DNA of 64,000 nucleotides, taken from JAGRKR01 sp041397725. GTDB lineage: Bacteria; Pseudomonadota; Alphaproteobacteria; Rhizobiales; Hyphomicrobiaceae. How positions within the stretch are numbered: position 1 is the stretch's first letter; every line of letters begins with the position of its first letter. The translations under genes and the position numbers were made by a program. The stretch covers positions 1 to 64,000 of the forward strand of contig JAWKVZ010000005.1 of assembly GCA_041397725.1 (NCBI GenBank), in the 5' to 3' direction. Of this stretch, positions 8,535 to 17,977 are shown in pieces. Below the pieces are notes generated by a model. That model did not search any database, had not been told where the DNA came from, and saw only the letters and a program-made list of their open reading frames with translations.

Positions 8535-10046
8535 ATGTCAAAGACACTGGACGCAGACGTTATCGTCGTCGGAGCCGGCAATGCGGCCGCTTGCGCGGCC
8601 TTCGCCGCGCGTGACGCCGGCGCCCGCGTGATCATGCTGGAGGCCGCCCCGAAGGATGAGCGCGGCGGCAACTCCACATATACCGCCGGCGCCATGCGCA
8701 CCGTCTACAGCGGCGCCGAGGACGTGGTGACGCTCGTGCCGGACCTCTCCGAGGCCGAGCTCGCCTCGATGGACTTCGGCAGCTACTCCGAGGAGCAGTT
8801 CTTCGACGACATGTACCGGGTGACGCGCTATCGCACCGATCCGGACCTGACCGAGGTTCTCGTCAAGAACAGCCTCCCGACCTTGCAGTGGATGCGCAAG
8901 CAGGGCGTGAAATTCCAGACGAGCCAGGGCCGTCAGGCCTTCAAGGTGGATGGCAAGTTCAAGTTCTGGGGCGGGCTGTGCGTGGAGATCTGGGGCGGTG
9001 GCCCCGGCCTCGTCGACATGGAGCACGCCATTGCCGAGAAGAAGGGTATCGACATCCGCTACGAGACGACGGCCGTCTCCCTGATCCAGGAGGACGGCGT
9101 CGTCGTCGGCGTCAAGGTCCGGCATCAGGGCAAGACGAGCGATCTCAGGGGTGGAGCCGTCGTTCTGGCCGCTGGCGGCTTCGAGTCGAATGCCGAGATG
9201 CGCACGCGCTATCTCGGGCCGGGCTGGGATCTCGCGAAGGTGCGTGGCACGCGCTACAACACGGGCGGCGGCATCAACATGGCGCTCGCCGTCGGCGCCA
9301 TGCCCTATGGGCACTGGTCGGGCTGCCATGCCGTGGGCTGGGATCAGAACGCGCCGCCGTTCGGTGATCTCAGCGTCGGCGACAACTTCCAGAAGCACAG
9401 CTACCCGCTCGGTATCATGGTCAACGCCCGCGGCGAGCGCTTCGTCGACGAGGGCGCCGATTTCCGCAACTACACGTATGCCAAGTACGGCCACGTCATC
9501 CTGCAGCAGCCGGACATGTTCGCCTGGCAGATCTTCGACAAGAAGGTGCTGCACATGCTGCGCGACGAGTACCGCATCCGGCGCGTGACGAAGGTGTCGG
9601 CGGACACGCTCGAGGAACTGGTCACCAAGCTCGAGGGTGTCGATGCGGCCCGCGCGCTGGAGACGATCAAGGCCTACAACGCCGCGGTCATGACGGACGT
9701 CGCCTTCAATCCGACCGTCAAGGACGGGCGCGGCACGCGCGGTCTCACCGTGCCCAAGACCAACTGGGCCAATGTGCTCGACGAGCCCCCGTTCGAGGCC
9801 TACGCCGTGACGTGCGGCGTGACCTTCACGTTCGGCGGCCTCAAGATCTCGACGGTGGCCGAGGTGGAGGACACGGGCGGCACGGCCATTCCCGGCCTCT
9901 ACGCGGCGGGCGAGCTGGTCGGCGGCATCTTCTACCACAACTATCCCGGCGGAACCGGCCTCACCAACGGCGCGGTGTTCGGGAAGATCGCCGGTGACGG
10001 CGCTGCCGCCTTCGCTCTCGGGAAAGGGCAGCGCGGCACCGGTTGA
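8535..10046 (+). CDS. tcuA: FAD-dependent tricarballylate dehydrogenase TcuA-like
   Basis: 503 residues of the fumarate reductase/succinate dehydrogenase flavoprotein fold. The Rossmann FAD motif VIVVGAGNAAACAAFAARDAG (about residues 9-29) is followed by ERGGNSTYTAGAMR, and the C-terminal GELVGGIFYHNYPGGTGLTNG closes the FAD site. The GNAA and ERGGNS features match TcuA, which oxidises tricarballylate to cis-aconitate. TcuA needs TcuB to reoxidise its flavin and TcuC for uptake; neither is in view, so a related substrate or a different electron partner is possible. It lies 47 bp after the GlcD-like gene and near the TctC-type receptor. Confidence 0.82.
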   Translation: MSKTLDADVIVVGAGNAAACAAFAARDAGARVIMLEAAPKDERGGNSTYTAGAMRTVYSGAEDVVTLVPDLSEAELASMDFGSYSEEQFFDDMYRVTRYRTDPDLTEVLVKNSLPTLQWMRKQGVKFQTSQGRQAFKVDGKFKFWGGLCVEIWGGGPGLVDMEHAIAEKKGIDIRYETTAVSLIQEDGVVVGVKVRHQGKTSDLRGGAVVLAAGGFESNAEMRTRYLGPGWDLAKVRGTRYNTGGGINMALAVGAMPYGHWSGCHAVGWDQNAPPFGDLSVGDNFQKHSYPLGIMVNARGERFVDEGADFRNYTYAKYGHVILQQPDMFAWQIFDKKVLHMLRDEYRIRRVTKVSADTLEELVTKLEGVDAARALETIKAYNAAVMTDVAFNPTVKDGRGTRGLTVPKTNWANVLDEPPFEAYAVTCGVTFTFGGLKISTVAEVEDTGGTAIPGLYAAGELVGGIFYHNYPGGTGLTNGAVFGKIAGDGAAAFALGKGQRGTG

Positions 10047-10082
10047 GGCCGAGCACGGGCGTTCCCATGCCGCTGCGCCACC

Positions 10083-11003
10083 TCAGGCGCGCGGCACGGG
10101 ATGCCCGGCCACGGGGGCGTCGGCGACGAGCACCTGGCCGGTGTCGGAGTCCGTCATGAAGATCTGGCTGAGCCCCGGTCCACCGAAGCACAGGTTCGTG
10201 ACAGCGCGTCCGGCGCACGAGAGGATTCTATGCGTGGGGATGCCGTAGCGATCGAGGCGCCACAGGCAGGCGTGCGCCGGGCTCGCCACGATGACGCCGT
10301 CCTCGGCGTCGATGGCCATGCCGTCCGGGCCGGAGATGCCGCCCGGCAGATGACAGAACACCTGGCCTTTCGGAATGACACCGTCCTGTGAGACCGGCAG
10401 GCGCCAGATCTGGCAGGCGCGCGTCAGCGCCACGTAGAGCGCGCGGCCGGATTTGTCGAGCACCAGCCCGTTCGGACTTGGACACGTATCGATCAGGCAC
10501 TCGATGCGGCCATCCTTGTTCCAGCGGAAGACGCGGCCGGTCGGGTTCTGCATGCCCGTCTGGCCCTGATCCGTGAAGTAGACGTCGCCGCTCTCGGAAA
10601 AGCACAGGTCGTTGACGCCCTTGAAGCTCTCGCTCTTGACGGTGCCGAGCACCTCGCGCGTTGCGCCGGTCTTGCGGTCGATGGCCACCAGCCCGCGCCG
10701 GTAGTCAGTGATCAGCAGCGAGCCGTCGCCGCGGATTTTCATGCCGTTCGGCCAGCCCTCGTATTGGGAGATGAGCTGCCAATCCTTGCCGTCGGGCGAT
10801 ATGCGGAAGATGCGGCCGTAGGGGATATCGGTGACCAGAATGGCGCCGTCGTCGTCGAGGCAGGGCCCTTCGAGGAAGGAGTCGATGATCGCGCCGCCCT
10901 TGTTGCTGTCGGTCCAGCTGTTGCGCTCCGGCTTGCGGTAGGCGTCCGGTACACGTGCGAACACGCGCGTCGAGATCTCCTTCGGAGGGGCGAACCAAGC
11001 CAT
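10083..11003 (-). CDS. SMP-30 / gluconolactonase / LRE family protein
   Basis: 306 residues of a six-bladed beta-propeller hydrolase. Visible family landmarks are EGPCLDDDGAILVTDI near the first metal ligand, EGWPNGMKI, GVNDLCFSESGDVYFTDQG and CPSPNGLVLDKSGRALYV, with E, N and D residues that bind the divalent metal. Members hydrolyse sugar or organic-acid lactones in the cytoplasm. There is no signal peptide. The gene is convergent with tcuA (37 bp between the stops). If it acts with the neighbouring enolase-superfamily enzyme, it could open a lactone product, but that is inference. Confidence 0.9.
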   Translation of the reverse strand: MAWFAPPKEISTRVFARVPDAYRKPERNSWTDSNKGGAIIDSFLEGPCLDDDGAILVTDIPYGRIFRISPDGKDWQLISQYEGWPNGMKIRGDGSLLITDYRRGLVAIDRKTGATREVLGTVKSESFKGVNDLCFSESGDVYFTDQGQTGMQNPTGRVFRWNKDGRIECLIDTCPSPNGLVLDKSGRALYVALTRACQIWRLPVSQDGVIPKGQVFCHLPGGISGPDGMAIDAEDGVIVASPAHACLWRLDRYGIPTHRILSCAGRAVTNLCFGGPGLSQIFMTDSDTGQVLVADAPVAGHPVPRA

Positions 11004-11133
11004 TGCGTTTCTCTCCCGGTGTCAGTGCTCTTTGCAGCGTGTCCGGCTCTGGCGCCATCGTCGCCGCCGCCGTGTCGTGGTCAGTGCATGCCCCGCGCCA
11101 GCGAGCGCCTGCCGCGTGGCAAGGCCGAGATGG

Positions 11134-12450
11134 TCAGCGCTTTCCGGCTCGCCGATCCGTCTTGGCAGGTGTCCTGGTTGCCGCTTGCTTCTTCGCCAGC
11201 TCGTCGAGCCACGCCTTGAAGCGTGTGTCGATGCCGGCGCCGTGCTGCTGCCACCAGACGGCATCGAAGCGAAGCGCCGTCGCCAGGTGGTTGCCTGCGG
11301 TCGGCAGGTGGTCCCGCATCATGACACCCATGGTTTCGTGGCGTCCCACCAGTGCGATGGCCGAGCGGCGCGTCGGGCCGTAGGCGAGCCAGCGGGCCTG
11401 CACAGCCATCTGCGAGGGCGTCGAGGCGAAACCGATGAAGTCGCGGGCGGCCTGCTTGTGTCGCGCCGATGCAGGGATCGCCCAGTGTGCGAGATCATAG
11501 ACCTGGCCGTCCCAGATCAGGCCGGCGGCCAGCCCACGTTGCCGCTCGTGAAAGATGCGGCCACTGAAAACAGCGACTATCGCCGCCTTGCCGGTTGCGA
11601 GCAGGCGCGCGGGCTCGTCGCCCTTCTCCCACCACGTCAGTGAAGTCGAAAGACTGGCGAGCTTCGCCAGAGCGCGCTCGATCCCGTCCGGCTTGGACAG
11701 CGTCGGATAGACGTCGGCGGCTTTCACGCCGTCGGCCAGGAGCGCCATCTCCAGGAGGAAGCGCGGGTTCCTGCGCAGCGCACGCCGGCCTGGAAACGCC
11801 TTGAGATCGAAGATATCGGCGAGCTTGCTGGGTGGGCGCTTCGCGAACGCGCGCCGGTCATAGGCGAGGAGGTGCGACCAGGCCGAGCTGGCGACGCCGC
11901 ATTTCGTCAACGCTCCCTCAAGGAAATCCTCGGCGATGCGTGCGCCATCCGCAGCGCCGGCGAGCACGACCTGATCGAGGGGCTCGAGCTTTCCGTCGCG
12001 GCAGGCCGTGGCGAGCTCTGCCGAGCCGATATCGACGACATCGGGCGCGTCGCCATCGCCGGACTGGAGGCGCGGCCCGGCCACAGGGTGGCGCACGGCT
12101 TTAATCCTGATGCCCGTCTTGGCCGCGAACGGCGCGAAATAGGCCTTCGTCTGTGCCGCGGTGTAGGCGCCGCCCCACGAGCCGACGATGATCTCGCTCG
12201 GCGGCTTCGGCGCGGGAGGCGGAGTGTCCTTGACCGGTGCGGGTTCGGGTTGCGGCTTCGGTTCGGCGCTGGCCGGCGCTTCAGGCTTGGGGGCCTCCCG
12301 TGCTTCGGTGGCCGGTGTCGCACCGGCATCGGGCTTCGGCGCCTCGCTCTGCGCTGATGCGGTGGCGCCGAGCGCGCAGGTCAAAAGCGCGAGCGCGAGC
12401 AGGCGGGCCGGGAATGGCATGCGCGGGTAGGCGGGCGACGGAGAACTCAT
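11134..12450 (-). CDS. ABC transporter substrate-binding protein with Pro/Glu/Lys linker (spermidine/putrescine or iron type)
   Basis: 438 residues. A signal peptide (about 11-33) is followed by a low-complexity linker at residues 35-86 rich in Pro, Ala, Glu and Lys, with several EAPKPE/EPKPQPEP repeats like those in TonB. The binding domain starts at IIVGSWGGAYTAAQTKAYFAPF, the hallmark of PotD/FbpA-like periplasmic proteins (SBP_bac_8). The ATG at 12450 was chosen because the hydrophobic leader directly follows; an ATG at 12420 is possible but has no ribosome-binding site. No permease or ATPase is adjacent, so the partner is unknown. The Fe-type ABC permease at 17978-19720 is one candidate, though distant. 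Confidence 0.85.
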   Translation of the reverse strand: MSSPSPAYPRMPFPARLLALALLTCALGATASAQSEAPKPDAGATPATEAREAPKPEAPASAEPKPQPEPAPVKDTPPPAPKPPSEIIVGSWGGAYTAAQTKAYFAPFAAKTGIRIKAVRHPVAGPRLQSGDGDAPDVVDIGSAELATACRDGKLEPLDQVVLAGAADGARIAEDFLEGALTKCGVASSAWSHLLAYDRRAFAKRPPSKLADIFDLKAFPGRRALRRNPRFLLEMALLADGVKAADVYPTLSKPDGIERALAKLASLSTSLTWWEKGDEPARLLATGKAAIVAVFSGRIFHERQRGLAAGLIWDGQVYDLAHWAIPASARHKQAARDFIGFASTPSQMAVQARWLAYGPTRRSAIALVGRHETMGVMMRDHLPTAGNHLATALRFDAVWWQQHGAGIDTRFKAWLDELAKKQAATRTPAKTDRRAGKR

Positions 12451-12556
12451 GACGGCAACTCGTTTCACTACACAGCTTCCTGGTCGGAGAGCCTGCATCG
12501 CGCAAGCAAGGCGAGGCAACTCCAGGCGCAGCCCGCAACGCGGAAGACGGGCGCAG

Positions 12557-14347
12557 CTAGCCCGGATTTCCGGTTGGCCGCACACCGCGGGCAGGCTTCG
12601 TCGGCTCGATGGCGAGCATCGGTTCGCGCAGAATACCCCTCACTCTCAGCGTATCGATCACGTCCCGCGCAACGGCGGCACGCACAGGCTTTCGCTCGCC
12701 GTCGAGCTTGAAAGCGAGGTCAAGAGCGCCGCTGGCGAGCACGAGGCTGCCACCACCGCGCAGCGTGTGTTTCGGCGTCTCGAGGGAAAAGGTCTCGGCC
12801 CGCAACACGCCCTCGCTGATCGTCATGACGATGTGCGTCTTGGCAAGCCGCGTCTCACCCTTGGGCACGGCCTGCCAACCGGTCAGCGGGCGCACGCGCA
12901 GTCCCTGCACGAGGCTTGCGAGATCGGCGCTCAACGTGCCGCCCGGCACCATGCCGAAGCTTGCCTTGCCACTGATCGTCTTGGCCAGGTTCTGCCAGCT
13001 TCGTCCCGTTCCCGTCAGATCGAAGATCAAGGTCGAGCGGCCTGCGAGCAGCGGGGGCGCCCCGGCGAGCGCGAGCACACGCTTGGCCTCGACGCCCTCG
13101 AGTTTGCCGCGAACGGTGAGGCTCGGCGTTCGCTTGGATTCGTCGAGTACGATCTGCAGGCGGCCGACGTCGACGCCGTCGAGGGAAACTTCGGCCACAT
13201 CGGCCAGCAGTCTGCCGGCCTTCAGGGAGATCGACGCCGCGGCCTTGGCGATCTCGCCGCCCGGCAGCATCAGTCGCTCGGCGGAGAGCCGGATATCGGC
13301 GTCGAAATTGGCGATCACGCTATGGGCGAGGCGCTCGCGCCAGTGGCGTATGCTCAGGACCGCCAGCTTCGACGGCTTCACAGTGGGCTTGTGCAAGAGC
13401 TTCTGCGCATCGAGTGTGGCGAATGCCAATGTGCCTTCGATCGCCGGGCGCACACCGCCGAGGTTCAGCGTCAATGCGCCGGTTGCGGCGTTGCCCTCCA
13501 TCGAGAAGCCCGCCTTGTCGAGGGTCAGGCTCTCGCCCTTCCACTCCAGGCGGCCCTTGGCCGTGACCTTGCCGAGGTCGCGACCGCCGACCAGCGGCAC
13601 ACCGAGCCAATGCACGAATTTCTTGAGGCTGGCGATGTCGACATCGACATCGCCCGACAGCCTGAGCTTGTCGAGGGCCATCAGCTTGCCGACAAATCGG
13701 GCCGACAGCCCCTTGCTCGCCAGTGAAAGCTGCAAGGGTAGGTCGATGCCGTCCTTGCTGCGCGCGGTCAGCCGGGCGGAGAACTCCGTCTTGCGGCCGC
13801 GGTAGACGAAGTGTCCCGTCGCCTGCATGACACGGCTGGCGCGACCGGCGACGATCCTCGCCTCTACTTGCGTCAGGCGCTCGCGGGCGCCCGACGCCGT
13901 CTCGATCACCAGGGTTCCGCGATGGATATGGAGGGTCGAGAAGGAGAGAGACGAGAGCGAGGTCAGCAGCGCGGACAGAATGTCCTGCCCTTTCGCGGCA
14001 TCGACGGCGGTGGGCTTGGCGGCTACCTTCAGGATGAGCGTGGCGTCGTCGAGGCGCAGCGTCGAAAAGAGGGCCTTGCCATCGGGCTGGACGCGCGGCC
14101 GCGCGCCTTGCTCGCGCGGCGCCGCGATGCGGCCATTCGCCAGAATGAGGCGTGGCCTGCTGCTGAGTATGACCGGTGACGTGATGAACGCGCTGCGGTC
14201 GGTCGCGGCCATCAGCACAGGGGGGCGCAGAAGCGCTTCCTGGCTCCGCCAGTCGACGATGATCGGCAGCGCCATCGTGGCAGCAACAACCAGGCACGCC
14301 AGCAGGACGAGAAGGGTTCGTCGGAGGGCTGTTCCTGGCACCTTCAT
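12557..14347 (-). CDS. AsmA-like inner-membrane-anchored protein
   Basis: 596 residues. One N-terminal transmembrane anchor (about 9-30) is followed by a long beta-rich region with alternating hydrophobic strands (repeated SLTLDKAGFSMEGNAATGAL-like elements) and an AsmA C-terminal block near residues 420-580, with LSADLASLVQGL and GGGSLVLASGALDLAF. AsmA/TamB relatives span the periplasm and are implicated in lipid transport and outer-membrane homeostasis. Its stop is 107 bp from the start of the binding-protein gene on the same strand, so both may share an mRNA. The start at 14347 is the only ATG before the anchor. The exact role is unknown. Confidence 0.8.
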   Translation of the reverse strand: MKVPGTALRRTLLVLLACLVVAATMALPIIVDWRSQEALLRPPVLMAATDRSAFITSPVILSSRPRLILANGRIAAPREQGARPRVQPDGKALFSTLRLDDATLILKVAAKPTAVDAAKGQDILSALLTSLSSLSFSTLHIHRGTLVIETASGARERLTQVEARIVAGRASRVMQATGHFVYRGRKTEFSARLTARSKDGIDLPLQLSLASKGLSARFVGKLMALDKLRLSGDVDVDIASLKKFVHWLGVPLVGGRDLGKVTAKGRLEWKGESLTLDKAGFSMEGNAATGALTLNLGGVRPAIEGTLAFATLDAQKLLHKPTVKPSKLAVLSIRHWRERLAHSVIANFDADIRLSAERLMLPGGEIAKAAASISLKAGRLLADVAEVSLDGVDVGRLQIVLDESKRTPSLTVRGKLEGVEAKRVLALAGAPPLLAGRSTLIFDLTGTGRSWQNLAKTISGKASFGMVPGGTLSADLASLVQGLRVRPLTGWQAVPKGETRLAKTHIVMTISEGVLRAETFSLETPKHTLRGGGSLVLASGALDLAFKLDGERKPVRAAVARDVIDTLRVRGILREPMLAIEPTKPARGVRPTGNPG

Positions 14348-14569
14348 GCGCGGCTCGTCCTCGTGGGCCCCGATCGGCGGTCGTAGACCGGGCGCTTGAC
14401 GGCGCTAAGCCCTGATGCTGGACAGATGACGCGATGCCACTTGCGCAGGGCGGTCGTTGCTCTGATACGATGGCGCCAGAACGCAACATAGCGCGCCGAA
14501 TCGCGAATCATTCATACCCCCCAGAACGAATGAATGCGAGCGATGAAGGTGCCCGAAGGAGCCTTTGCC

Positions 14570-16525
14570 ATGTCCGCCCCCCTTTGGCAACCGAGTCCAA
14601 AGCACATCGACGACTGCCGACTGTCGGCGTTCGCCAGGCAATTGGAGACGGCCCTCGGCCGCACTTTCGCAACGTACGAGGATCTGCATCGCTTCTCGGT
14701 GGATCAGCCGGACCAGTTCTGGCGTCAAGTTTGGCACTTGTGTGGCGTTGTCGGGGAAATGGGGGCGGGGCCCTACCTCGAGCGCGGTGAAGGTATCGAA
14801 GGCACGCGCTTCTTTCCGAATGCCTCACTGAATTTCGCAGAGAATCTCCTGCAGAAGGACGGCGACGGCATGGCCCTCGTCTTCTGTGGAGAGGGCCGGG
14901 TCGAAGCGCGCATGAGCTGGCGCGATCTGCGCTCGGCGACCTCGCGGCTGCAGCAGGCGCTACGGGCCCATGGCGTCGTCGCCGGCGACCGCGTCGCGGC
15001 CATCCTGCCGAACATGCCGGAGGCTGTCGTGGCCATGCTGGCGACGGCCTCGATCGGCGCCACCTTCTCCTCGTGCTCGCCGGACTTCGGCACGCGCGGC
15101 GTGCTCGATCGCTTCGGCCAGATCGAGCCGAAGGTGCTGATCGCCTGCGACGGGTACTACTACAACGGCAAGCCGATCGACATCTCCGGAAAGCTCGCCG
15201 AGATCTGCCGTGAGCTGCCCTGCGTGAAGCGCGTGATCGTTGCCTCCTATCTGGGGACGGCGGCGGAGGCTGCGTGCGGCTTGCCGAACGCGGGCACCTG
15301 GCAGGACGAGGTTCTCGCCCGGCCCGTTGAGCCACTCACCTTCGAGCGGCTGGCCTTCGCGCACCCGCTCTACATTCTCTTCTCGTCGGGCACGACCGGC
15401 GCGCCCAAGTGCATTGTGCACTCGGCCGGCGGTACGCTGTTGAAGCATCTGACCGAGCACCAGCTCCATTCGGACCTCAAAGAGGGCGACCGGCTGTTTT
15501 ACTTCACGACACTCGGCTGGATGATGTGGAACTGGCTGGTGACGGGCCTCGCCTCTGGCGCCACGCTCGTGCTCTACGACGGCTCGCCGTTCCACCCCGA
15601 CGGCAATGCGCTCTTCGATCTGGCGCAGCGGGAGAAGGTCACGCACTTCGGCACCTCGGCGAAGTTTATCGACTCGGTGAAGAAGGCCGGTCTCAGGCCG
15701 CGCGACACGCATGATCTCTCGGCCATGCGGGCCATCCTGTCGACGGGCAGCCCGTTGGCGCCGGAGAGCTTCGAGTTCGTTTACGACGCGATCCATCCGA
15801 CCGTGCATCTCGCCTCCGTGTCCGGCGGCACCGATATCGTCGGCTGCTTCGTCATCGGCATTCCGACCAAGCCGGTCTGGCGTGGCGAGATCCAGGGGCC
15901 TGCGCTCGGTGTGGCGGCGGACGTTGTCGACGAGGATGGCAAGCCGCTGGCGCTCGGCAAGGGCGAGCTCGTGTGCACGGCGCCCTTTCCGTCGATGCCG
16001 ATCGGATTCTGGAATGACCCGGACGGGCGCAAGTATCACGACGCCTATTTCGCCCGCTTCCCCGGCATCTGGCATCATGGCGACTTCGCCGAATGGACGA
16101 GCCACGGCGGCATGATCATTCACGGCCGTTCCGACGCCACGCTCAATCCCGGCGGCGTGCGCATCGGCACGGCCGAGATCTACCGGCAGGTCGAGCAGCT
16201 TCCCGAGGTCCAGGAGAGCATCGTCATCGGCCAGAGCTGGGACAACGACGTGCGGATCGTGCTGTTCGTCGTCATGAAACCCGGCCATACGCTCGACGAG
16301 GCGCTGACGGAGACGATCAGGCGTCGCATTCGCCAGGAGGCTTCGCCGCGCCACGTGCCGGCGCGGGTCGTCGCGGTGAAGGACATTCCGCGCACCAAGT
16401 CGGGCAAGATCACCGAGCTCGCGGTTCGTGACATCGTGCATGGTCGCGATGTGAAGAACCGGGAGGCGCTGGCCAATCCGGAAGCGCTCGAGCTCTTCAG
16501 GAACCTGCCCGAGTTGACGAATTGA
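14570..16525 (+). CDS. Acetoacetyl-CoA synthetase
   Basis: 651 residues of the ANL adenylating family. Landmarks: the N-terminal ACAS extension, the AMP-binding P-loop FSSGTTGAPKCIVHS near residue 275, an A5-type TDIVGCF, WHHGDFAEW and the catalytic lysine of the A10 motif RTKSGKITELAVR near the end. The acetoacetyl-CoA synthetase pattern is clear (TTLGWMMWNW, SASCSPDFG-like GATFSSCSPDFG). It activates acetoacetate with ATP and CoA. Two starts are possible, ATG 14534 and ATG 14570; I chose 14570 because AAGGAG is placed correctly before it. It is divergent from the AsmA-like gene across 222 bp that should contain both promoters. Confidence 0.94.
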   Translation: MSAPLWQPSPKHIDDCRLSAFARQLETALGRTFATYEDLHRFSVDQPDQFWRQVWHLCGVVGEMGAGPYLERGEGIEGTRFFPNASLNFAENLLQKDGDGMALVFCGEGRVEARMSWRDLRSATSRLQQALRAHGVVAGDRVAAILPNMPEAVVAMLATASIGATFSSCSPDFGTRGVLDRFGQIEPKVLIACDGYYYNGKPIDISGKLAEICRELPCVKRVIVASYLGTAAEAACGLPNAGTWQDEVLARPVEPLTFERLAFAHPLYILFSSGTTGAPKCIVHSAGGTLLKHLTEHQLHSDLKEGDRLFYFTTLGWMMWNWLVTGLASGATLVLYDGSPFHPDGNALFDLAQREKVTHFGTSAKFIDSVKKAGLRPRDTHDLSAMRAILSTGSPLAPESFEFVYDAIHPTVHLASVSGGTDIVGCFVIGIPTKPVWRGEIQGPALGVAADVVDEDGKPLALGKGELVCTAPFPSMPIGFWNDPDGRKYHDAYFARFPGIWHHGDFAEWTSHGGMIIHGRSDATLNPGGVRIGTAEIYRQVEQLPEVQESIVIGQSWDNDVRIVLFVVMKPGHTLDEALTETIRRRIRQEASPRHVPARVVAVKDIPRTKSGKITELAVRDIVHGRDVKNREALANPEALELFRNLPELTN

Positions 16526-16574
16526 CGTGTTGACGAGCTGAGAGCGCCCGGCGCGCGAGAGGCGACATCGAGCC

Positions 16575-17618
16575 ATGCGAGAGCCGTTCGAAATCGGGGG
16601 TGAGAGCGTGCCGGCGGGCACCTGGCGGTCCGTGGCCCTGCCGCTGTCGCGCTTGTCGAACCTGACGCCGGTATCGCTGCCTGTGCAGGTCGTGCATGGC
16701 GCCGACGAGGGGCCGACCCTGTTCGTGTCCGCCGCCGTTCATGGCGACGAGATCAACGGGGTCGAGATCACGCGACGCCTGCTCAAGATGCTCCAGCCGG
16801 GCGATCTCGCTGGCACCGTTCTGTGCGTGCCGATCGTCAACGCCTACGGGTTCATCGGCAGGTCGCGCTATCTGCCGGATCGTCGCGATCTCAATCGGTC
16901 ATTTCCAGGCTCCCCCAACGGCTCGCTGGCGGCGCGGCTGGCGCATCTCTTCATGACCGAAGTCGTTCGTCGCGCCACGCTTGGCATCGATCTGCACACC
17001 GCGGCCGTGCATCGGGTCAACCTTCCCCAGATCCGAAGCGCTTTCCAGTTTCCGTCGAGCCTGGCGCTCGCCAATGCCTTCGCGGCGCCGGTGCTGGTGC
17101 GATCGGACGAGCGCTCGGGCTCCCTGCGCAAGGCTGCGCGCGAGATCGGCGTCGACGTACTGGTCTACGAGGGCGGCGAGGGCCTGCGCTTTGACGAGTA
17201 TGCCATCCGTGCCGGTCTCGACGGCATTCTCGGCGTCATGCACCATATCGGCATGCTCGTGGACCCGCGCCGGGCCGCACAGCCCGCTCAGAGCGAGCGC
17301 CTGCGCGATCCCCTGCTCGCCAATGCGAGCAAATGGATACGCGCGCCGGAGGGCGGCGTGCTGAGCTCGGCCAAGCGGATCGGCGAGGCTGTCGGCGAAG
17401 GCGAGCTCATAGGGGTCATCACAAATCCCTACGAAAGCTCGGAGACGGAGGTGCGCGCACCGCGGCGTGGCATCATCATCGGCCGCACGACGCTGCCCGT
17501 GGTCAACATGGGCGACGCGCTGTTCCATATCGCGTGGTCGGCGGAACTCGACAGCACGCCGCGCGAGCGCGATGCCGCGCCGACGGAGCCGATTCTTGAC
17601 GAGGACGAGATCATCTGA
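16575..17618 (+). CDS. Succinylglutamate desuccinylase / aspartoacylase family protein
   Basis: 347 residues of an M14-like zinc carboxypeptidase fold. Metal ligands are visible as H56 and E59 (AAVHGDEINGVE) and H141 (GIDLHT), with the conserved RRDLNRSFPG segment at 103-112. The C-terminal part contains an EGG near residue 191 and a biotinyl/barrel-like tail. Members cleave N-acyl amino acids or related amides. It begins 49 bp after the acetoacetyl-CoA synthetase stop on the same strand, suggesting one transcript. The substrate is unpredictable. Acidic C-terminal residues (DEDEI) end the protein. Confidence 0.88.
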   Translation: MREPFEIGGESVPAGTWRSVALPLSRLSNLTPVSLPVQVVHGADEGPTLFVSAAVHGDEINGVEITRRLLKMLQPGDLAGTVLCVPIVNAYGFIGRSRYLPDRRDLNRSFPGSPNGSLAARLAHLFMTEVVRRATLGIDLHTAAVHRVNLPQIRSAFQFPSSLALANAFAAPVLVRSDERSGSLRKAAREIGVDVLVYEGGEGLRFDEYAIRAGLDGILGVMHHIGMLVDPRRAAQPAQSERLRDPLLANASKWIRAPEGGVLSSAKRIGEAVGEGELIGVITNPYESSETEVRAPRRGIIIGRTTLPVVNMGDALFHIAWSAELDSTPRERDAAPTEPILDEDEII

Positions 17619-17720
17619 GCGCGGCTGCTGGCCCGGGTGCGCCCACTCACGCTCCGGAGCGAGAACGGAGGACGGGCCGGGCCATTCCGGACGCCGGAGC
17701 GGTACTGCGGTGGTCGGTCG

Positions 17721-17855
17721 TCAGCGACGGGCGCGATCGTTCTTGCGGGTCATGAGGAAGCCGAACACCAGCACTGTCACGACGATGACGAGCGCCAAGC
17801 CCACGAGTGCGATCTGCGCCAGCGGATCGGTGTTGAAAAGCTCCATGTATTTCAT
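17721..17855 (-). CDS. Small single-pass membrane protein (44 aa)
   Basis: 44 residues: a short N-terminal segment (MKYMELFNTDPLAQ), one hydrophobic helix (about 15-36) and a positively charged tail (TRKNDRARR), giving an N-out/C-in topology by the positive-inside rule. A GGGGAT stretch precedes the ATG at 17855. It follows the ABC permease gene on the same strand by 122 bp. I do not recognise a family. Small hydrophobic subunits often stabilise membrane complexes, so a link to the permease upstream is possible but unproven. The frame extends upstream to 17903 without a plausible start. Confidence 0.6.
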   Translation of the reverse strand: MKYMELFNTDPLAQIALVGLALVIVVTVLVFGFLMTRKNDRARR

Positions 17856-17977
17856 GCGAGATCCCCGATTTCCGGACACTGGCCGCACACCGGGCCAGCA
17901 CACGGACGCTACTTGAACGGATCTCTCTCGCCGGCGCCTTGAGGCGGATCAAGAACCGGGCGCCATGCTGTCGCAGC

